NCBI GenBank assembly: GCA_947649125.1
Contig: CANSQL010000014.1
Location: 1 to 52,442 of the forward strand
Direction: 5' to 3'
Source: an uncultured Erysipelotrichaceae bacterium
GTDB taxonomy: Bacteria > Bacillota_I > Bacilli_A > Erysipelotrichales > Erysipelotrichaceae
DNA length: 52,442 nucleotides
Made by a program: the position numbers and the translations under genes. Of the stretch, positions 16,760 to 25,108 are shown piece after piece (the first letter of the stretch is position 1; each line of letters starts with the position of its first letter). The notes beneath the pieces were generated by a model. It did not search any database, had not been told where the DNA came from, and was given only the letters and a program-made list of their open reading frames with translations.

Positions 16760-18097
16760 TTAATCCTTTTGTTTCACAATGCGGAAAATTACGCCTTCAC
16801 TCGTATTCTCACCGCTGACCGTATAGCGATTGGCCGTAGCGACCTTCCATACGATGGATAAGCCCAAACCAAATTTACCGCCCTGCCCTTTTTCATACGG
16901 CTTAAACAGTACCTTCAATCGGTCCTCATCGATCGCAGGACCGTCATTTTCAATCGTAAGCTCCGCTTGTTTTAAGACTATTTTGATTGTACTTTTCGCA
17001 TAACGCAAAGCATTTTCCATAATATTTTCAACCGTAACGCGCCATGCTTCCTCGACTCCGTCAAAATAAACGTTTTCTGTCAATTCCGTCGTTATTTCAA
17101 TTGTAGGGTGAAGCATTTTATGATTTAAAAGCACGGTTTCAATCACATGCTTCATATCGGTACGATTCATACCATGATCCTGTGATATTAAATATTCGAC
17201 ACGATTCAAGTATAAAAGGCTGTGGACCTTTTTTTCCAAACGCTCGGCATTTTCAATTATCACATCAACGCTTTTCTCTAATGTGTCATACGGATAAATG
17301 CCGTCCTTGATGCTTTCTCCGTAAGACTTGATCGTTGCGATCGGTGTTTTTAAGTCATGAGAGATATTGTGAATCATATCCTCTTTTGTCTGTTCCTGCT
17401 TCTGCAGCTCTCTGCGCATGGAAACAAGCGCTTCCGCCAGCTCACCGATTTCATCCTCACGATTGATTTTTAAATCACCGCTTGATTTTCCGAGCTTTAC
17501 CTTTTCAATATAATTTCTGATTTGATTCAGCGGATGAATCAAGGAAGCGACCCAAATCATTAAGATAATAAAGAAAAAGCCGACAACCATAACGGTAATA
17601 TTGATCACCGAGGAAACTAAATCGTTACGAAACGATTCCAGCTCCTGATTTCGTGTAAATGATATCAAAAGCTGATTATTATCGATCATCACAACGCTGT
17701 AATATGTCTTATCACCGTGAAATGTATAGGTCTGCGGAACGGTCGTAGCCATTTGCGCCTTGTTGTACATATCCTGAAAGCGCGGGGAACTGCGATCGAT
17801 TTCCTCATTAGGCTCTCCTAAATAATAGGCCTTAGAACCGATAATAATGATATTGGTGATTGAGGAATCACCGACATTCAAATACAGATAGGAATTGTAT
17901 TCTCCCCGCAGCTTTTCCGCAATCGCATTCTGCATTCTCACCAAATCATTAAAGGTTTTGGTTTGAATGACGGTATCGACTTTGCCGTTCAGATAAACGA
18001 AAAAGAAGGCCGCAAAAAAGGTAACGAAGAAAAAGATCAACGCAAACAGCTGCTGAGAAAGAGTCAAGCGTTTGATGAATAACGAAAAGCGCTTCAT
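16760..18097 (-). CDS. Sensor histidine kinase (HAMP, HisKA, HATPase)
   Basis: A 445-residue two-helix sensor kinase. Membrane helices are near residues 17-37 and 160-185, with an extracytoplasmic sensor region of about 120 residues between them. HAMP is about 185-235. The HisKA motif MIHNISHDLKTPIATIKSYG contains the phosphorylated H247. The ATPase domain shows N-box VENIMENALRYAK, G1 IENDGPAIDEDRL, and G2 GGKFGLGLSIVWKV. It phosphorylates the OmpR-type regulator encoded three bases upstream in the same operon. The sensor domain has no recognisable ligand motif. The signal is unknown; the nearby envelope genes fit a wall-stress role, but this is inference only. Confidence 0.92.
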   Translation of the reverse strand: MKRFSLFIKRLTLSQQLFALIFFFVTFFAAFFFVYLNGKVDTVIQTKTFNDLVRMQNAIAEKLRGEYNSYLYLNVGDSSITNIIIIGSKAYYLGEPNEEIDRSSPRFQDMYNKAQMATTVPQTYTFHGDKTYYSVVMIDNNQLLISFTRNQELESFRNDLVSSVINITVMVVGFFFIILMIWVASLIHPLNQIRNYIEKVKLGKSSGDLKINREDEIGELAEALVSMRRELQKQEQTKEDMIHNISHDLKTPIATIKSYGESIKDGIYPYDTLEKSVDVIIENAERLEKKVHSLLYLNRVEYLISQDHGMNRTDMKHVIETVLLNHKMLHPTIEITTELTENVYFDGVEEAWRVTVENIMENALRYAKSTIKIVLKQAELTIENDGPAIDEDRLKVLFKPYEKGQGGKFGLGLSIVWKVATANRYTVSGENTSEGVIFRIVKQKD

Positions 18098-18100
18098 AGC

Positions 18101-18760
18101 TTAACCTAAACGATAGCCAAAGCCGTAAATCGTATGAATATTTAAATTAGGCAGCTTCTTGCGTAAACGACGCAGCGTATCATCAACGACGCGATCACTT
18201 CCGTAATAGTTTTCTTCCCATACGTTAGTCAGAATCATATCACGGGAAAAGGCAATTCCTTTATTTTTGATGAACATGATCAACAAATCAAATTCCTTGG
18301 TCGTTAAATCAATTTCCTCACCGTTATCAAACACCTTACGCTGTTCCTCATCCAATTCATAACCGTCAATCGCAATACGATTGTTTTCATTCTTATAAAC
18401 GCGCTTGATTACATTGTTTACTCTTAACACAAGCTCCTTCGGTGAAAACGGCTTTGTGATATAATCATCACTGCCTTTTTCCAAGCCGATGATACGATCG
18501 AATTCCTTATCGCGTGCCGACATAAAGATGACCGGAATATCGCCTGCCTGTTGTCGTATTTCCTCAATTAAATCAAAGCCGCTTTTATCATCCAGCATAA
18601 TATCTAAAATCCACAGGTGCACGTCATCATCACTGACATGTGCACTTGCTTCTTCATATGTATAATAAGAACGAACCTCATAGTCCTCTTTTCTTAAATA
18701 TTGACAAACCAAATCATTGATCGCCACTTCATCTTCTACTACACAAATAACTTTTTTCAT
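18101..18760 (-). CDS. OmpR/PhoB-family response regulator
   Basis: A 219-residue response regulator with a receiver domain (about 1-115): acidic pair EDE at 9-11, phospho-acceptor D53 in LWILDIMLDD, the Thr/Ser position in VIFMSARD, and Lys in YITKPFSPKEL. This is followed by a winged-helix DNA-binding domain (about 125-219) with LTTKEFDLL and the recognition region ending in IHTIYGFGYRLG. AGAGGTG precedes the ATG. It pairs with the kinase three bases downstream. No operator could be inferred. Confidence 0.93.
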   Translation of the reverse strand: MKKVICVVEDEVAINDLVCQYLRKEDYEVRSYYTYEEASAHVSDDDVHLWILDIMLDDKSGFDLIEEIRQQAGDIPVIFMSARDKEFDRIIGLEKGSDDYITKPFSPKELVLRVNNVIKRVYKNENNRIAIDGYELDEEQRKVFDNGEEIDLTTKEFDLLIMFIKNKGIAFSRDMILTNVWEENYYGSDRVVDDTLRRLRKKLPNLNIHTIYGFGYRLG

Positions 18761-18920
18761 ACAAACACCTCTCTATCATTGTATCGTAAATTGCGATAAA
18801 AAAAAAGAGCTTTCTTTCAGTCACTTCATTTTTATACAATTTACTGATTGATTTCCGCAGCATTCCCATAATCAACAAGATTTTAAGCATCAATTTATTG
18901 AAAAAATAAGCATTCAAGAT

Positions 18921-18943
18921 AAAAGGGACTCAAAGTCCCTTTT
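18921..18943 (-). terminator. Terminator overlapping the glmM stop codon
   Basis: AAAGGGACT/AGTCCCTTT stem with a 3-base loop, T-rich on exit. The glmM stop codon (18932-18930) lies within the hairpin. Confidence 0.8.
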
Positions 18944-20264
18944 CCTTGATATAGTCAATTACCTGATAAACATACTTTTCGCATAATTCATCTGTTTTCG
19001 CTTCTACCATCACACGGACAAGCGGTTCTGTTCCGCTCGGTCTTACTAAGATTCTGCCATCTTGTCCCAAGCTGTCGGCTACCTTCTGTACTTCATTCAA
19101 CAAGCCTTCGTTTTCTAATGCCTTATGCTTATCCTTGACTTCAATATTGATTAAAAGCTGCGGATAAATAAACAGGTCCTCACTAAGCTGATGCAAGCTT
19201 TGTTTCGTCTGTTTCATGATTTCCAAAAGCTTCATCGCAGTCAGTAAGCCGTCCCCCGTATTCGCATGTTCCTTAAAGATGATATGACCGCTTTGTTCAC
19301 CGCCGATGGAATAATTGTATTCATTCATACACTCGAATACATATTTATCGCCGACCTGTGTTTGTTCATAGGAAATTCCTTTGCGATCAAAGGCGCGATA
19401 CAGTCCCAAATTTGACATAACGGTCGTTACGACCTTATTTTCCTTCAGGCAATTATGATCGTGCATATAACAGCCGCAAATATACATGATATGATCGCCG
19501 GTAATCAGTTCACCGTTTTCATCAACCGCAATCAAACGATCGGCATCACCGTCAAACGCAAAGCCGGCATCGAAATCACCGCTTTTCATCATTTCCTGCA
19601 GGCCTTCGGGATGCGTAGAGCCGCACTTGGTATTGATATTGATACCGTTCGGCACACTGTGAATCACTTCTACGGTCGCTCCAAGCTCGCTTAACACCGC
19701 TGCCGCACAAGAGGTTGCGCTTCCGTTCGCCAAATCAAGCGCAAGCTTCATACCGGTAAAATCACAGCTCATTAATGATTTCAGCCATGATTCGTAGATT
19801 TCCAAACCTTCATGCCAATCAACAACGCTTCCGAGCGCTTCATTGATTGCCATCGGAATTTCACATTCCCCGTCAATATAAGCCTCAATCTGTGCTTCTA
19901 CATCAGGATTCATTTTCATTCCCGAGCCGTTGAACAGTTTGATTCCGTTGTCATAAAACGGATTATGACTGGCCGATACCATAATACCGCAGTCAAAGTG
20001 CTCCTTTTGAATTAAGAAGGATACCGCAGGTGTCGGACAAACGCCGAGTAAATAGACCTTTGCGCCTGCCGCACTGGCACCTGCCGCCAATGCCATTTCA
20101 AACATATCGCTAGATAAACGTGTATCCTTGCCGATCAGAATTTTTGCGTGACGAGATTTGCCGTAATACCAACCGACATATTGGCCGATTTTCACTGCCA
20201 TATCTAATGTCAGCGTATCATTGGCACGACCTCTCACTCCGTCTGTTCCAAAGTATTTTCCCAT
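18930..20264 (-). CDS. glmM: Phosphoglucosamine mutase
   Basis: A 444-residue alpha-D-phosphohexomutase converting glucosamine-6-P to glucosamine-1-P, toward UDP-GlcNAc for peptidoglycan. It starts MGKYFGTDGVRGRAN. The phosphoserine loop is VSASHNPFYDNGIKLF (Ser about residue 100). The Mg2+ loop is FDGDADRLIAVDE, the sugar loop is GGEQSGHI, and the phosphate loop is RPSGTEPLVRVMVE. The start at 20264 is preceded by AAGGAG; a longer frame to 20318 would overlap ybbR. It lies four bases after ybbR in the conserved cdaA-cdaR-glmM operon, where known GlmM proteins bind and inhibit CdaA. Confidence 0.96.
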   Translation of the reverse strand: MGKYFGTDGVRGRANDTLTLDMAVKIGQYVGWYYGKSRHAKILIGKDTRLSSDMFEMALAAGASAAGAKVYLLGVCPTPAVSFLIQKEHFDCGIMVSASHNPFYDNGIKLFNGSGMKMNPDVEAQIEAYIDGECEIPMAINEALGSVVDWHEGLEIYESWLKSLMSCDFTGMKLALDLANGSATSCAAAVLSELGATVEVIHSVPNGININTKCGSTHPEGLQEMMKSGDFDAGFAFDGDADRLIAVDENGELITGDHIMYICGCYMHDHNCLKENKVVTTVMSNLGLYRAFDRKGISYEQTQVGDKYVFECMNEYNYSIGGEQSGHIIFKEHANTGDGLLTAMKLLEIMKQTKQSLHQLSEDLFIYPQLLINIEVKDKHKALENEGLLNEVQKVADSLGQDGRILVRPSGTEPLVRVMVEAKTDELCEKYVYQVIDYIKEKGL

Positions 20265-20268
20265 CAAA

Positions 20269-21639
20269 TTACTCCTTATTTTTAAATTCCAGCTTAGCGG
20301 TAGAATTCTCAAGCTCATAGATTACAAGCTTATTGGTTCCGCTGACGCTCAACGGTATATTATATACACCGGGATCGGTTACGCTACTGAAATCAGCGAT
20401 TACCGTAATATCATTCTTTGTCAGCTTATCGATCTGACCCTTAGCACCGATGACCTTCACACTGATCGTACCGCCGCCTTCAACCGCTCTGACATCGTAA
20501 GCCGCATCCGGGGCATTTTTATATTGAATGACGACATCCTTGATGATTTTCGTTTTTGCGTCCTCAACCTTGATATCGATCATTACATTTTTCACCGAAG
20601 CCTTTGTGACCTTAGACGGCAGATTGATCGGCATCGGAATTCGCTGATCGCCGGTCAAATTATTGACAGGAATATAAATCGGTAATTCGGTGATGCCTTC
20701 CAATACATCCTCAGGTGCATAGATCGTTACCGACTGTGTATCCATTTTATACGATGCAATCGCTTTATTATTCGGCATAATACCGTTCGGTACTAAGGTT
20801 ATCGGAACCGATTTATTCGGTGTCGTTACCTTGACCTTTGCCTTTACGCTTGACGGTCTGATATCTACGGAGATGCGATTTCCCGACTGATCGTATGCCG
20901 CGATTTCCGCATCGCTTTCAAAATCGGAATCGACGTCGCTGACATCGATCAATGCCTTTACGAATGCGATTTTATTCAATGTTTCGGATGAGGCTCTGAC
21001 AACGACCTCTCCTTGTTCAAACTGCGGCTCGCTCAACGCATATACAGAATCCATTTTACTTGTATTTACAAAATCATAACCCAAGGTATAACGCTTTGAT
21101 TCTTTTCGCTTGATGGTTACCACTGCCGTACTCGGCTTGATGATGACCTCAAGTCTTGAGGAAAAGTTTTTAGCCTGCAGCGTTACATCATGAGTTCCCT
21201 CAGTCAAGCCGCTTAAATCGGCTACGATCTGATAATTATCCTGTAGATTCAGCATCTGTAAATCACCGGAATCGCCGATGACTTCCACCGTTACATGTTC
21301 GGGAATTCCGCTGACCTCATAAGCCTGTTCCGATACGATCGTACTTACACTTAAATCATTTAAGGTCTTTACCTCACGATTGGCCTTAAATAAATCGAAG
21401 TCTTCATCACTTCCGACCATAAAACAGAATAAAATTGCCAATATCAACGCAACGAGCTTTCCGTGCTTCTGATTAAACAACAAACGATCGATCCAGCTGC
21501 TCAGCCAGCGAAAGAATTTGGTAACACTGGTTTCCATATTCGCATAGGTACGGGCGAAAGTTTGACTTTTTTCCGCTATCGCTTTTGCCAGTTCGGTTTT
21601 TCCTTCCGCACTCAGCTGTGATTTCTTTTTCTTAGCCAT
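20269..21639 (-). CDS. cdaR: YbbR-domain protein, CdaA regulator
   Basis: A 456-residue membrane-anchored protein. A Lys-rich N-terminus is followed by one helix (about 60-78, GKLVALILAILFCFMV). The rest is extracytoplasmic and made of about four YbbR beta repeats (from about residue 95: VSTIVSEQAYEVSGIPEHVTV, and similar strands to 450). In other Bacillota, CdaR interacts with the cyclase CdaA and modulates c-di-AMP output. The start overlaps the cdaA stop by one base (TGATG), which indicates translational coupling. The cytoplasmic segment before the helix, about 55 residues, is longer than usual. Confidence 0.9.
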   Translation of the reverse strand: MAKKKKSQLSAEGKTELAKAIAEKSQTFARTYANMETSVTKFFRWLSSWIDRLLFNQKHGKLVALILAILFCFMVGSDEDFDLFKANREVKTLNDLSVSTIVSEQAYEVSGIPEHVTVEVIGDSGDLQMLNLQDNYQIVADLSGLTEGTHDVTLQAKNFSSRLEVIIKPSTAVVTIKRKESKRYTLGYDFVNTSKMDSVYALSEPQFEQGEVVVRASSETLNKIAFVKALIDVSDVDSDFESDAEIAAYDQSGNRISVDIRPSSVKAKVKVTTPNKSVPITLVPNGIMPNNKAIASYKMDTQSVTIYAPEDVLEGITELPIYIPVNNLTGDQRIPMPINLPSKVTKASVKNVMIDIKVEDAKTKIIKDVVIQYKNAPDAAYDVRAVEGGGTISVKVIGAKGQIDKLTKNDITVIADFSSVTDPGVYNIPLSVSGTNKLVIYELENSTAKLEFKNKE

Positions 21640-23126
21640 CAGCGTTTACCCCCTTCCTTTGCAGCCTTGTCAAGGGAATCCTTATTTATTTCCTGCAGCT
21701 TTTGTTTTTCATTCTTGTAGTTTAAAACGATTGCTTCCGGCGATATCACATCATCTAAAAGTGATGCAGCATCCTCATTTACATTTTGTTTCTTTACATG
21801 AGTACGCTTTACCACATGCTTTTCTTTGATGCTTGCCTCAATCACTTCGCTTTTCTTTTCCTTTTTCTCAGCCTTTGGTTTCACCTCAACAGGCTTTTTC
21901 TCCGTCATCTTTACCGTCGGATTTAAGACTGCACTGATTGTTTCCGCATCGCTTTTTTCCACATTATGATTACGAGGCTTGCGAATCGGCTTGCGCTGTT
22001 TTTCGCTTTCCTCTTTCACCTGTGTCAACAGTGACTTCGGCTTAGTATCGGTTTGCTTATTCTCTGCATCGGATACGATGGAATCGAATAGATTATCCAA
22101 CGGCATGCTTTCCTCAACCAGATTCGCAATTCCGATTTTCTCGGTCTTGGCCTCCTGCTTGTTAGATGTTTTATTTTCCTTTGCCTTAGTAAAGCGTTTC
22201 TTTGTTCCCTTTTGTTTCTCATTCTTATTTTTGGTACGGAAAATACTTGTAAATTTAGTCTTTTCCGGCTCGACGACTTCCTCGTGCTTCACAGGTACGA
22301 CTTCCTTTTCAGCCTCACTGTCCTTACGAATCTTTTCGTTTTGAACCTCAGTCTGTGTTTGACAGATTACCATTGTCAAAAATTCACGCAGACTCTTTTC
22401 GGTCACAACGCTCAGCTTACCGCCTTCGGCGATTGATATATTACCTGTTTCCTCACTGACAATGATCGTGATGGAATCGGTAATTTCACTGATGCCGACT
22501 GCCGCACGATGTCTTGCGCCGTACATCGTAGCCAAATCCTGTGTCGTAGGCGGGAAATACGCTGCAGCACACGCTATTTTAACACCCTGTAAAATAACAG
22601 CGCCGTCATGAAGCGGGGTGCCCGGTACAAATATCGAGCATAAAAGCTCGCTTGTGACAACGGAATTCATCGGGGTTCCGGTCTTAATGAAATCACTGAG
22701 GGAATGTCCCTGTTCTAAGGAAATCAACGCACCCGTCTTTGTCTTTGACATTTCACCGCACGCCTTCACCAGCTCGTCAACAAGTCGCTCACGTTCATTT
22801 AAGGTCAAGGTAGAGATACGGGAAAAGATATTCGTCTTTCCGATTTTCTCCAACAGCGCTCTGAATTCCGGCTGAAAGATAATGATAATCGCTATCGGTC
22901 CGTATTGAACGAACAGATCGGCAAGATACTGCATTGCCTTCAGTCCTAACAGCTCCGCAATTCCCTTAATGATAAAGATCAACAAAATTCCTTTGAAAAT
23001 CTGAATCGTTCGTGAGTTATTTTTAACAATCTTTAATATAAAATAGAATGCGACCCAAACAACAGCGACATTCAATACCATTTTTACAAATTGTATAACA
23101 TTATTTATCGTAAAATAATCAAACAT
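21639..23126 (-). CDS. cdaA: Diadenylate cyclase CdaA with long charged C-terminal extension
   Basis: A 495-residue protein that makes c-di-AMP from two ATP. Three N-terminal helices (about 10-30, 40-60, 72-85) precede the DAC domain with the catalytic DGA (174-176, PLHDGAVIL) and RHR (205-207, GARHRAAVG) motifs. Typical CdaA ends near residue 270. Here a low-complexity Lys/Glu-rich tail of about 220 residues follows (from about 265), with blocks such as KPVEVKPKAEKKEKK and a final amphipathic stretch (LLDDVISPEAIVLNYKNEKQ). The tail is probably disordered, cytoplasmic and a partner-binding or regulatory segment. First gene of the cdaA-cdaR-glmM operon, with an extended -10 promoter. Confidence 0.93.
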   Translation of the reverse strand: MFDYFTINNVIQFVKMVLNVAVVWVAFYFILKIVKNNSRTIQIFKGILLIFIIKGIAELLGLKAMQYLADLFVQYGPIAIIIIFQPEFRALLEKIGKTNIFSRISTLTLNERERLVDELVKACGEMSKTKTGALISLEQGHSLSDFIKTGTPMNSVVTSELLCSIFVPGTPLHDGAVILQGVKIACAAAYFPPTTQDLATMYGARHRAAVGISEITDSITIIVSEETGNISIAEGGKLSVVTEKSLREFLTMVICQTQTEVQNEKIRKDSEAEKEVVPVKHEEVVEPEKTKFTSIFRTKNKNEKQKGTKKRFTKAKENKTSNKQEAKTEKIGIANLVEESMPLDNLFDSIVSDAENKQTDTKPKSLLTQVKEESEKQRKPIRKPRNHNVEKSDAETISAVLNPTVKMTEKKPVEVKPKAEKKEKKSEVIEASIKEKHVVKRTHVKKQNVNEDAASLLDDVISPEAIVLNYKNEKQKLQEINKDSLDKAAKEGGKR

Positions 23127-23150
23127 AGGATGACTCCTTTCATAGGTATT

Positions 23151-23156
23151 ATTATA
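23151..23156 (-). promoter_or_regulatory. -10 box of cdaA promoter
   Basis: TGGTATAAT on the minus strand (TGn-extended -10), 25 bp before the start. It sits inside a small palindrome (GGTAT/ATACC, 23145-23158); AAGGAG follows upstream of the ATG. Confidence 0.6.
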
Positions 23157-23219
23157 CCATATTTATATCGTTTTCTTGCGTTTTTTTCATATTTCTTAGC
23201 TATATTATCATACAATTTA

Positions 23220-23993
23220 TCATTCGGCTTTCTCAAGCAGCTGACAGATCGCATCACCGACCTGTGCCACTGTCGCTTTCGCATAGCTTTTTACTTGATT
23301 GACGGCCTTTTCCATCGCAAAGCCGTAATAGGTTGACAGCATCGGAATATCATTGAAGGAATCACCGATCGTATACACATCAGAGCTGTCAACGTTAAAG
23401 TGTGAGACCATATAGGACAAGCCGGTTGCCTTTGAAATACCGTACGGTGCAACATCGACACAGTTGATATTGCGATAGGCACACGCAACATCTCCGAAGG
23501 CGGCATTGATATAATTCGCAATTCGCTCACAATCGCTTTCTTCATCTAAGGATACGACAAGCTGTGCAATTTTACGCTTCGCTAATATCTCTGCTTCCGT
23601 TTTCGCTGTTTTCGTATTCGCATATTTTTTATCCTCACGCATCTCATCTACCACACGCTTGGCGCGATAAAAGCCATCATTCATCACATAGGATATTGTT
23701 CTTTCACTGCGAATATACGCAAGTATATCCATAGCCTTATGAAACGGAAAGTAATATGTTTTTAGCTCATTAAAATCCTTATCATAAACAGCACCGCCGT
23801 TATTGCCGATATAAAAATCGGCACGCAGATCATTTCTGACAGCTTCCTCGCGCATGCTTTCCATACTGCGTCCGCTGACAAGCCCGAAAAGATTCCCCTG
23901 CTTCTGCCACTTCGCTATCGCATTTTTATCGTACTGTGAAACCAAATCGCCTAAGCGTAAAGTTCCGTCATAATCACTCGCAAATATTTTCAT
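23220..23993 (-). CDS. HAD-superfamily hydrolase, Cof type
   Basis: A 257-residue phosphatase of the Cof (YidA-like) subfamily with a type IIB cap. Motif I is ASDYDGTL (D7, D9), motif II is LVSGRS, motif III includes Lys in GISKATGL, and motif IV is IGDSFNDIPML. It would dephosphorylate a sugar phosphate or similar small phosphate ester; substrate is unknown. The start at 23993 has GAGGA nine bases upstream, which favours this ATG over the in-frame GTG at 24011. It lies 93 bp after cdaA and is transcribed in the same direction as cdaA, divergent from the YjzC-like gene. Confidence 0.88.
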   Translation of the reverse strand: MKIFASDYDGTLRLGDLVSQYDKNAIAKWQKQGNLFGLVSGRSMESMREEAVRNDLRADFYIGNNGGAVYDKDFNELKTYYFPFHKAMDILAYIRSERTISYVMNDGFYRAKRVVDEMREDKKYANTKTAKTEAEILAKRKIAQLVVSLDEESDCERIANYINAAFGDVACAYRNINCVDVAPYGISKATGLSYMVSHFNVDSSDVYTIGDSFNDIPMLSTYYGFAMEKAVNQVKSYAKATVAQVGDAICQLLEKAE

Positions 23994-24104
23994 TGTTTTT
24001 TCCTCTTTCACACACCCTATATTTTAACATAAGAACAACTTTTTTTTAAGAAAAACGTATATCCGTGAAAATTAGACCCACAATATCATCAGGAGGTGTT
24101 ACAA

Positions 24105-24266
24105 ATGGCACAGAAAAAATACCGTCCGGGCATGAACTGCGAAAAGAGCGGCAAGTATGCTTGCTACAACAGCAAGGGTAAAATTGTCAATGATGACGTA
24201 GACATGGAAAAGGACAGAAGATTCCCCCCTGCACAAGAGGAAGGATGCTATTATCAGGAGCAGTAG
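24105..24266 (+). CDS. Small YjzC-like protein
   Basis: A 53-residue protein preceded by a strong AGGAGGTG site. The sequence starts MAQKKYRPGMNCEKSGKY and has RRFPPAQEEG near the end. The RPG near the N-terminus, the GKY turn and the RFPP motif match the YjzC family (in that family KxxRPG ... G-Y ... FPP), which is found as small proteins of unknown function in Bacillota. Three cysteines (residues 12, 20 and 48) may bind metal, which is a guess. A hairpin and an intrinsic terminator follow immediately. Charged and soluble. Confidence 0.75.
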   Translation: MAQKKYRPGMNCEKSGKYACYNSKGKIVNDDVDMEKDRRFPPAQEEGCYYQEQ

Positions 24267-24285
24267 TTCCTAGAGCATCATAGTC

Positions 24286-24324
24286 TTTCTATCCGACATC
24301 TTATCAGATGTGAGCGGATAGAAA
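24286..24324 (+). other. Long hairpin downstream of YjzC-like gene
   Basis: A 15-bp stem, outer arms TTTCTATCCG/CGGATAGAAA and inner ACATC/GATGT, with a 3-base bulge and a 6-base loop. It has no T-run of its own and lies between the small gene and its terminator; it could stabilise the mRNA or bind a protein. Confidence 0.6.
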
Positions 24325-24326
24325 TC

Positions 24327-24361
24327 GGTTGTATGATTTTAGAGTCATACAACCTTTTTTA
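24327..24361 (+). terminator. Strong intrinsic terminator after YjzC-like gene
   Basis: Perfect 10-bp stem GGTTGTATGA/TCATACAACC with an 8-base loop, then six T. Confidence 0.9.
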
Positions 24362-24442
24362 TACATACGGCAATTCCATATGTTTCAATATCGTATTATG
24401 ATATAATAATTCCTGAGAAAGGGATTTACAGGTAAAATACAA

Positions 24443-24883
24443 ATGACAGAAAAGGCACTTTGGAATGAGTTTATAACGAAACACAAAATCAATAACACTG
24501 ATTATACTGCATGGACATTCGGCGCAGAAGCTGATTTACTTGCTCATTTAGTGGCAACAGGTGAAAAAACCGCAACATCTTCTGCTTATCAGCTGTATGA
24601 AACAGAGAATGAACCATTGCCTAAAGCAGGCGATTACAGTGTAATTTTAGATGCTCAAAATAATGCTGTATGCGTGATTCAAATGCAGCGTATATATGTA
24701 ACGGCATTTCATGATGTCAGTGTTGAACATGCATTTAAAGAGGGTGAGGGAGATAAATCTTTGGCATATTGGCGAAAGGTTCATAAAGAGTTCTTTACCG
24801 CATGCTTAGAAGAAGCCCATTTAAAATTCAGTGATGACATGAAGGTCGTATGCGAGGAATTTAAAGTTGTGTACCAAAAATAA
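24443..24883 (+). CDS. ASCH-domain protein
   Basis: A 146-residue soluble protein of the ASCH (PUA-like) family. Diagnostic segments are TGEKTATSSAYQL (residues about 39-51) and EGEGDKSLAYWRKVHKEFF (about 100-118), which match the GEKTAT and EGDGS-x-x-x-WR-x-x-H-x-x-F motifs. These proteins probably bind RNA or modified nucleosides; E. coli YqfB, a relative, is an N4-acetylcytidine amidohydrolase, but the exact activity here is not known. It is a single gene with a weak ribosome site (AGGT 10 bases upstream). The following 225 bp, up to the ABC operon terminator, hold no gene. Confidence 0.87.
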   Translation: MTEKALWNEFITKHKINNTDYTAWTFGAEADLLAHLVATGEKTATSSAYQLYETENEPLPKAGDYSVILDAQNNAVCVIQMQRIYVTAFHDVSVEHAFKEGEGDKSLAYWRKVHKEFFTACLEEAHLKFSDDMKVVCEEFKVVYQK

Positions 24884-25021
24884 CAATGTGCTTATTCGTT
24901 AAAATTACTAAATCGTTAAAAATAAAGGCTCATTGTTTCGCTTTTCGTATCTGTTTGAACAGACAGATAAATCGCTGTATATTAACTTCGGTGAATATGC
25001 AGCTTTTTTATACTTGGGACA

Positions 25022-25057
25022 ACAGAAAAACAGTCAATTTCCGTAAAAATCAACTGT
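25022..25057 (-). terminator. Terminator of ABC exporter operon
   Basis: On the minus strand an 11-bp stem (two wobble pairs) with a 6-base loop, followed by TTTTTCTG, 52 bp past the downstream ABC gene stop. Confidence 0.75.
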
Positions 25058-25108
25058 CCTTCAGTGTTAATTATTCTAATTTACAGCCCTCTGATGAACT
25101 AGCGAAGC

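Noticed and set aside
18801-18810. Run of T on the minus strand upstream of the response regulator as a terminator
   Set aside because: No stable hairpin precedes the T-run on the minus strand; it more likely belongs to the promoter region.
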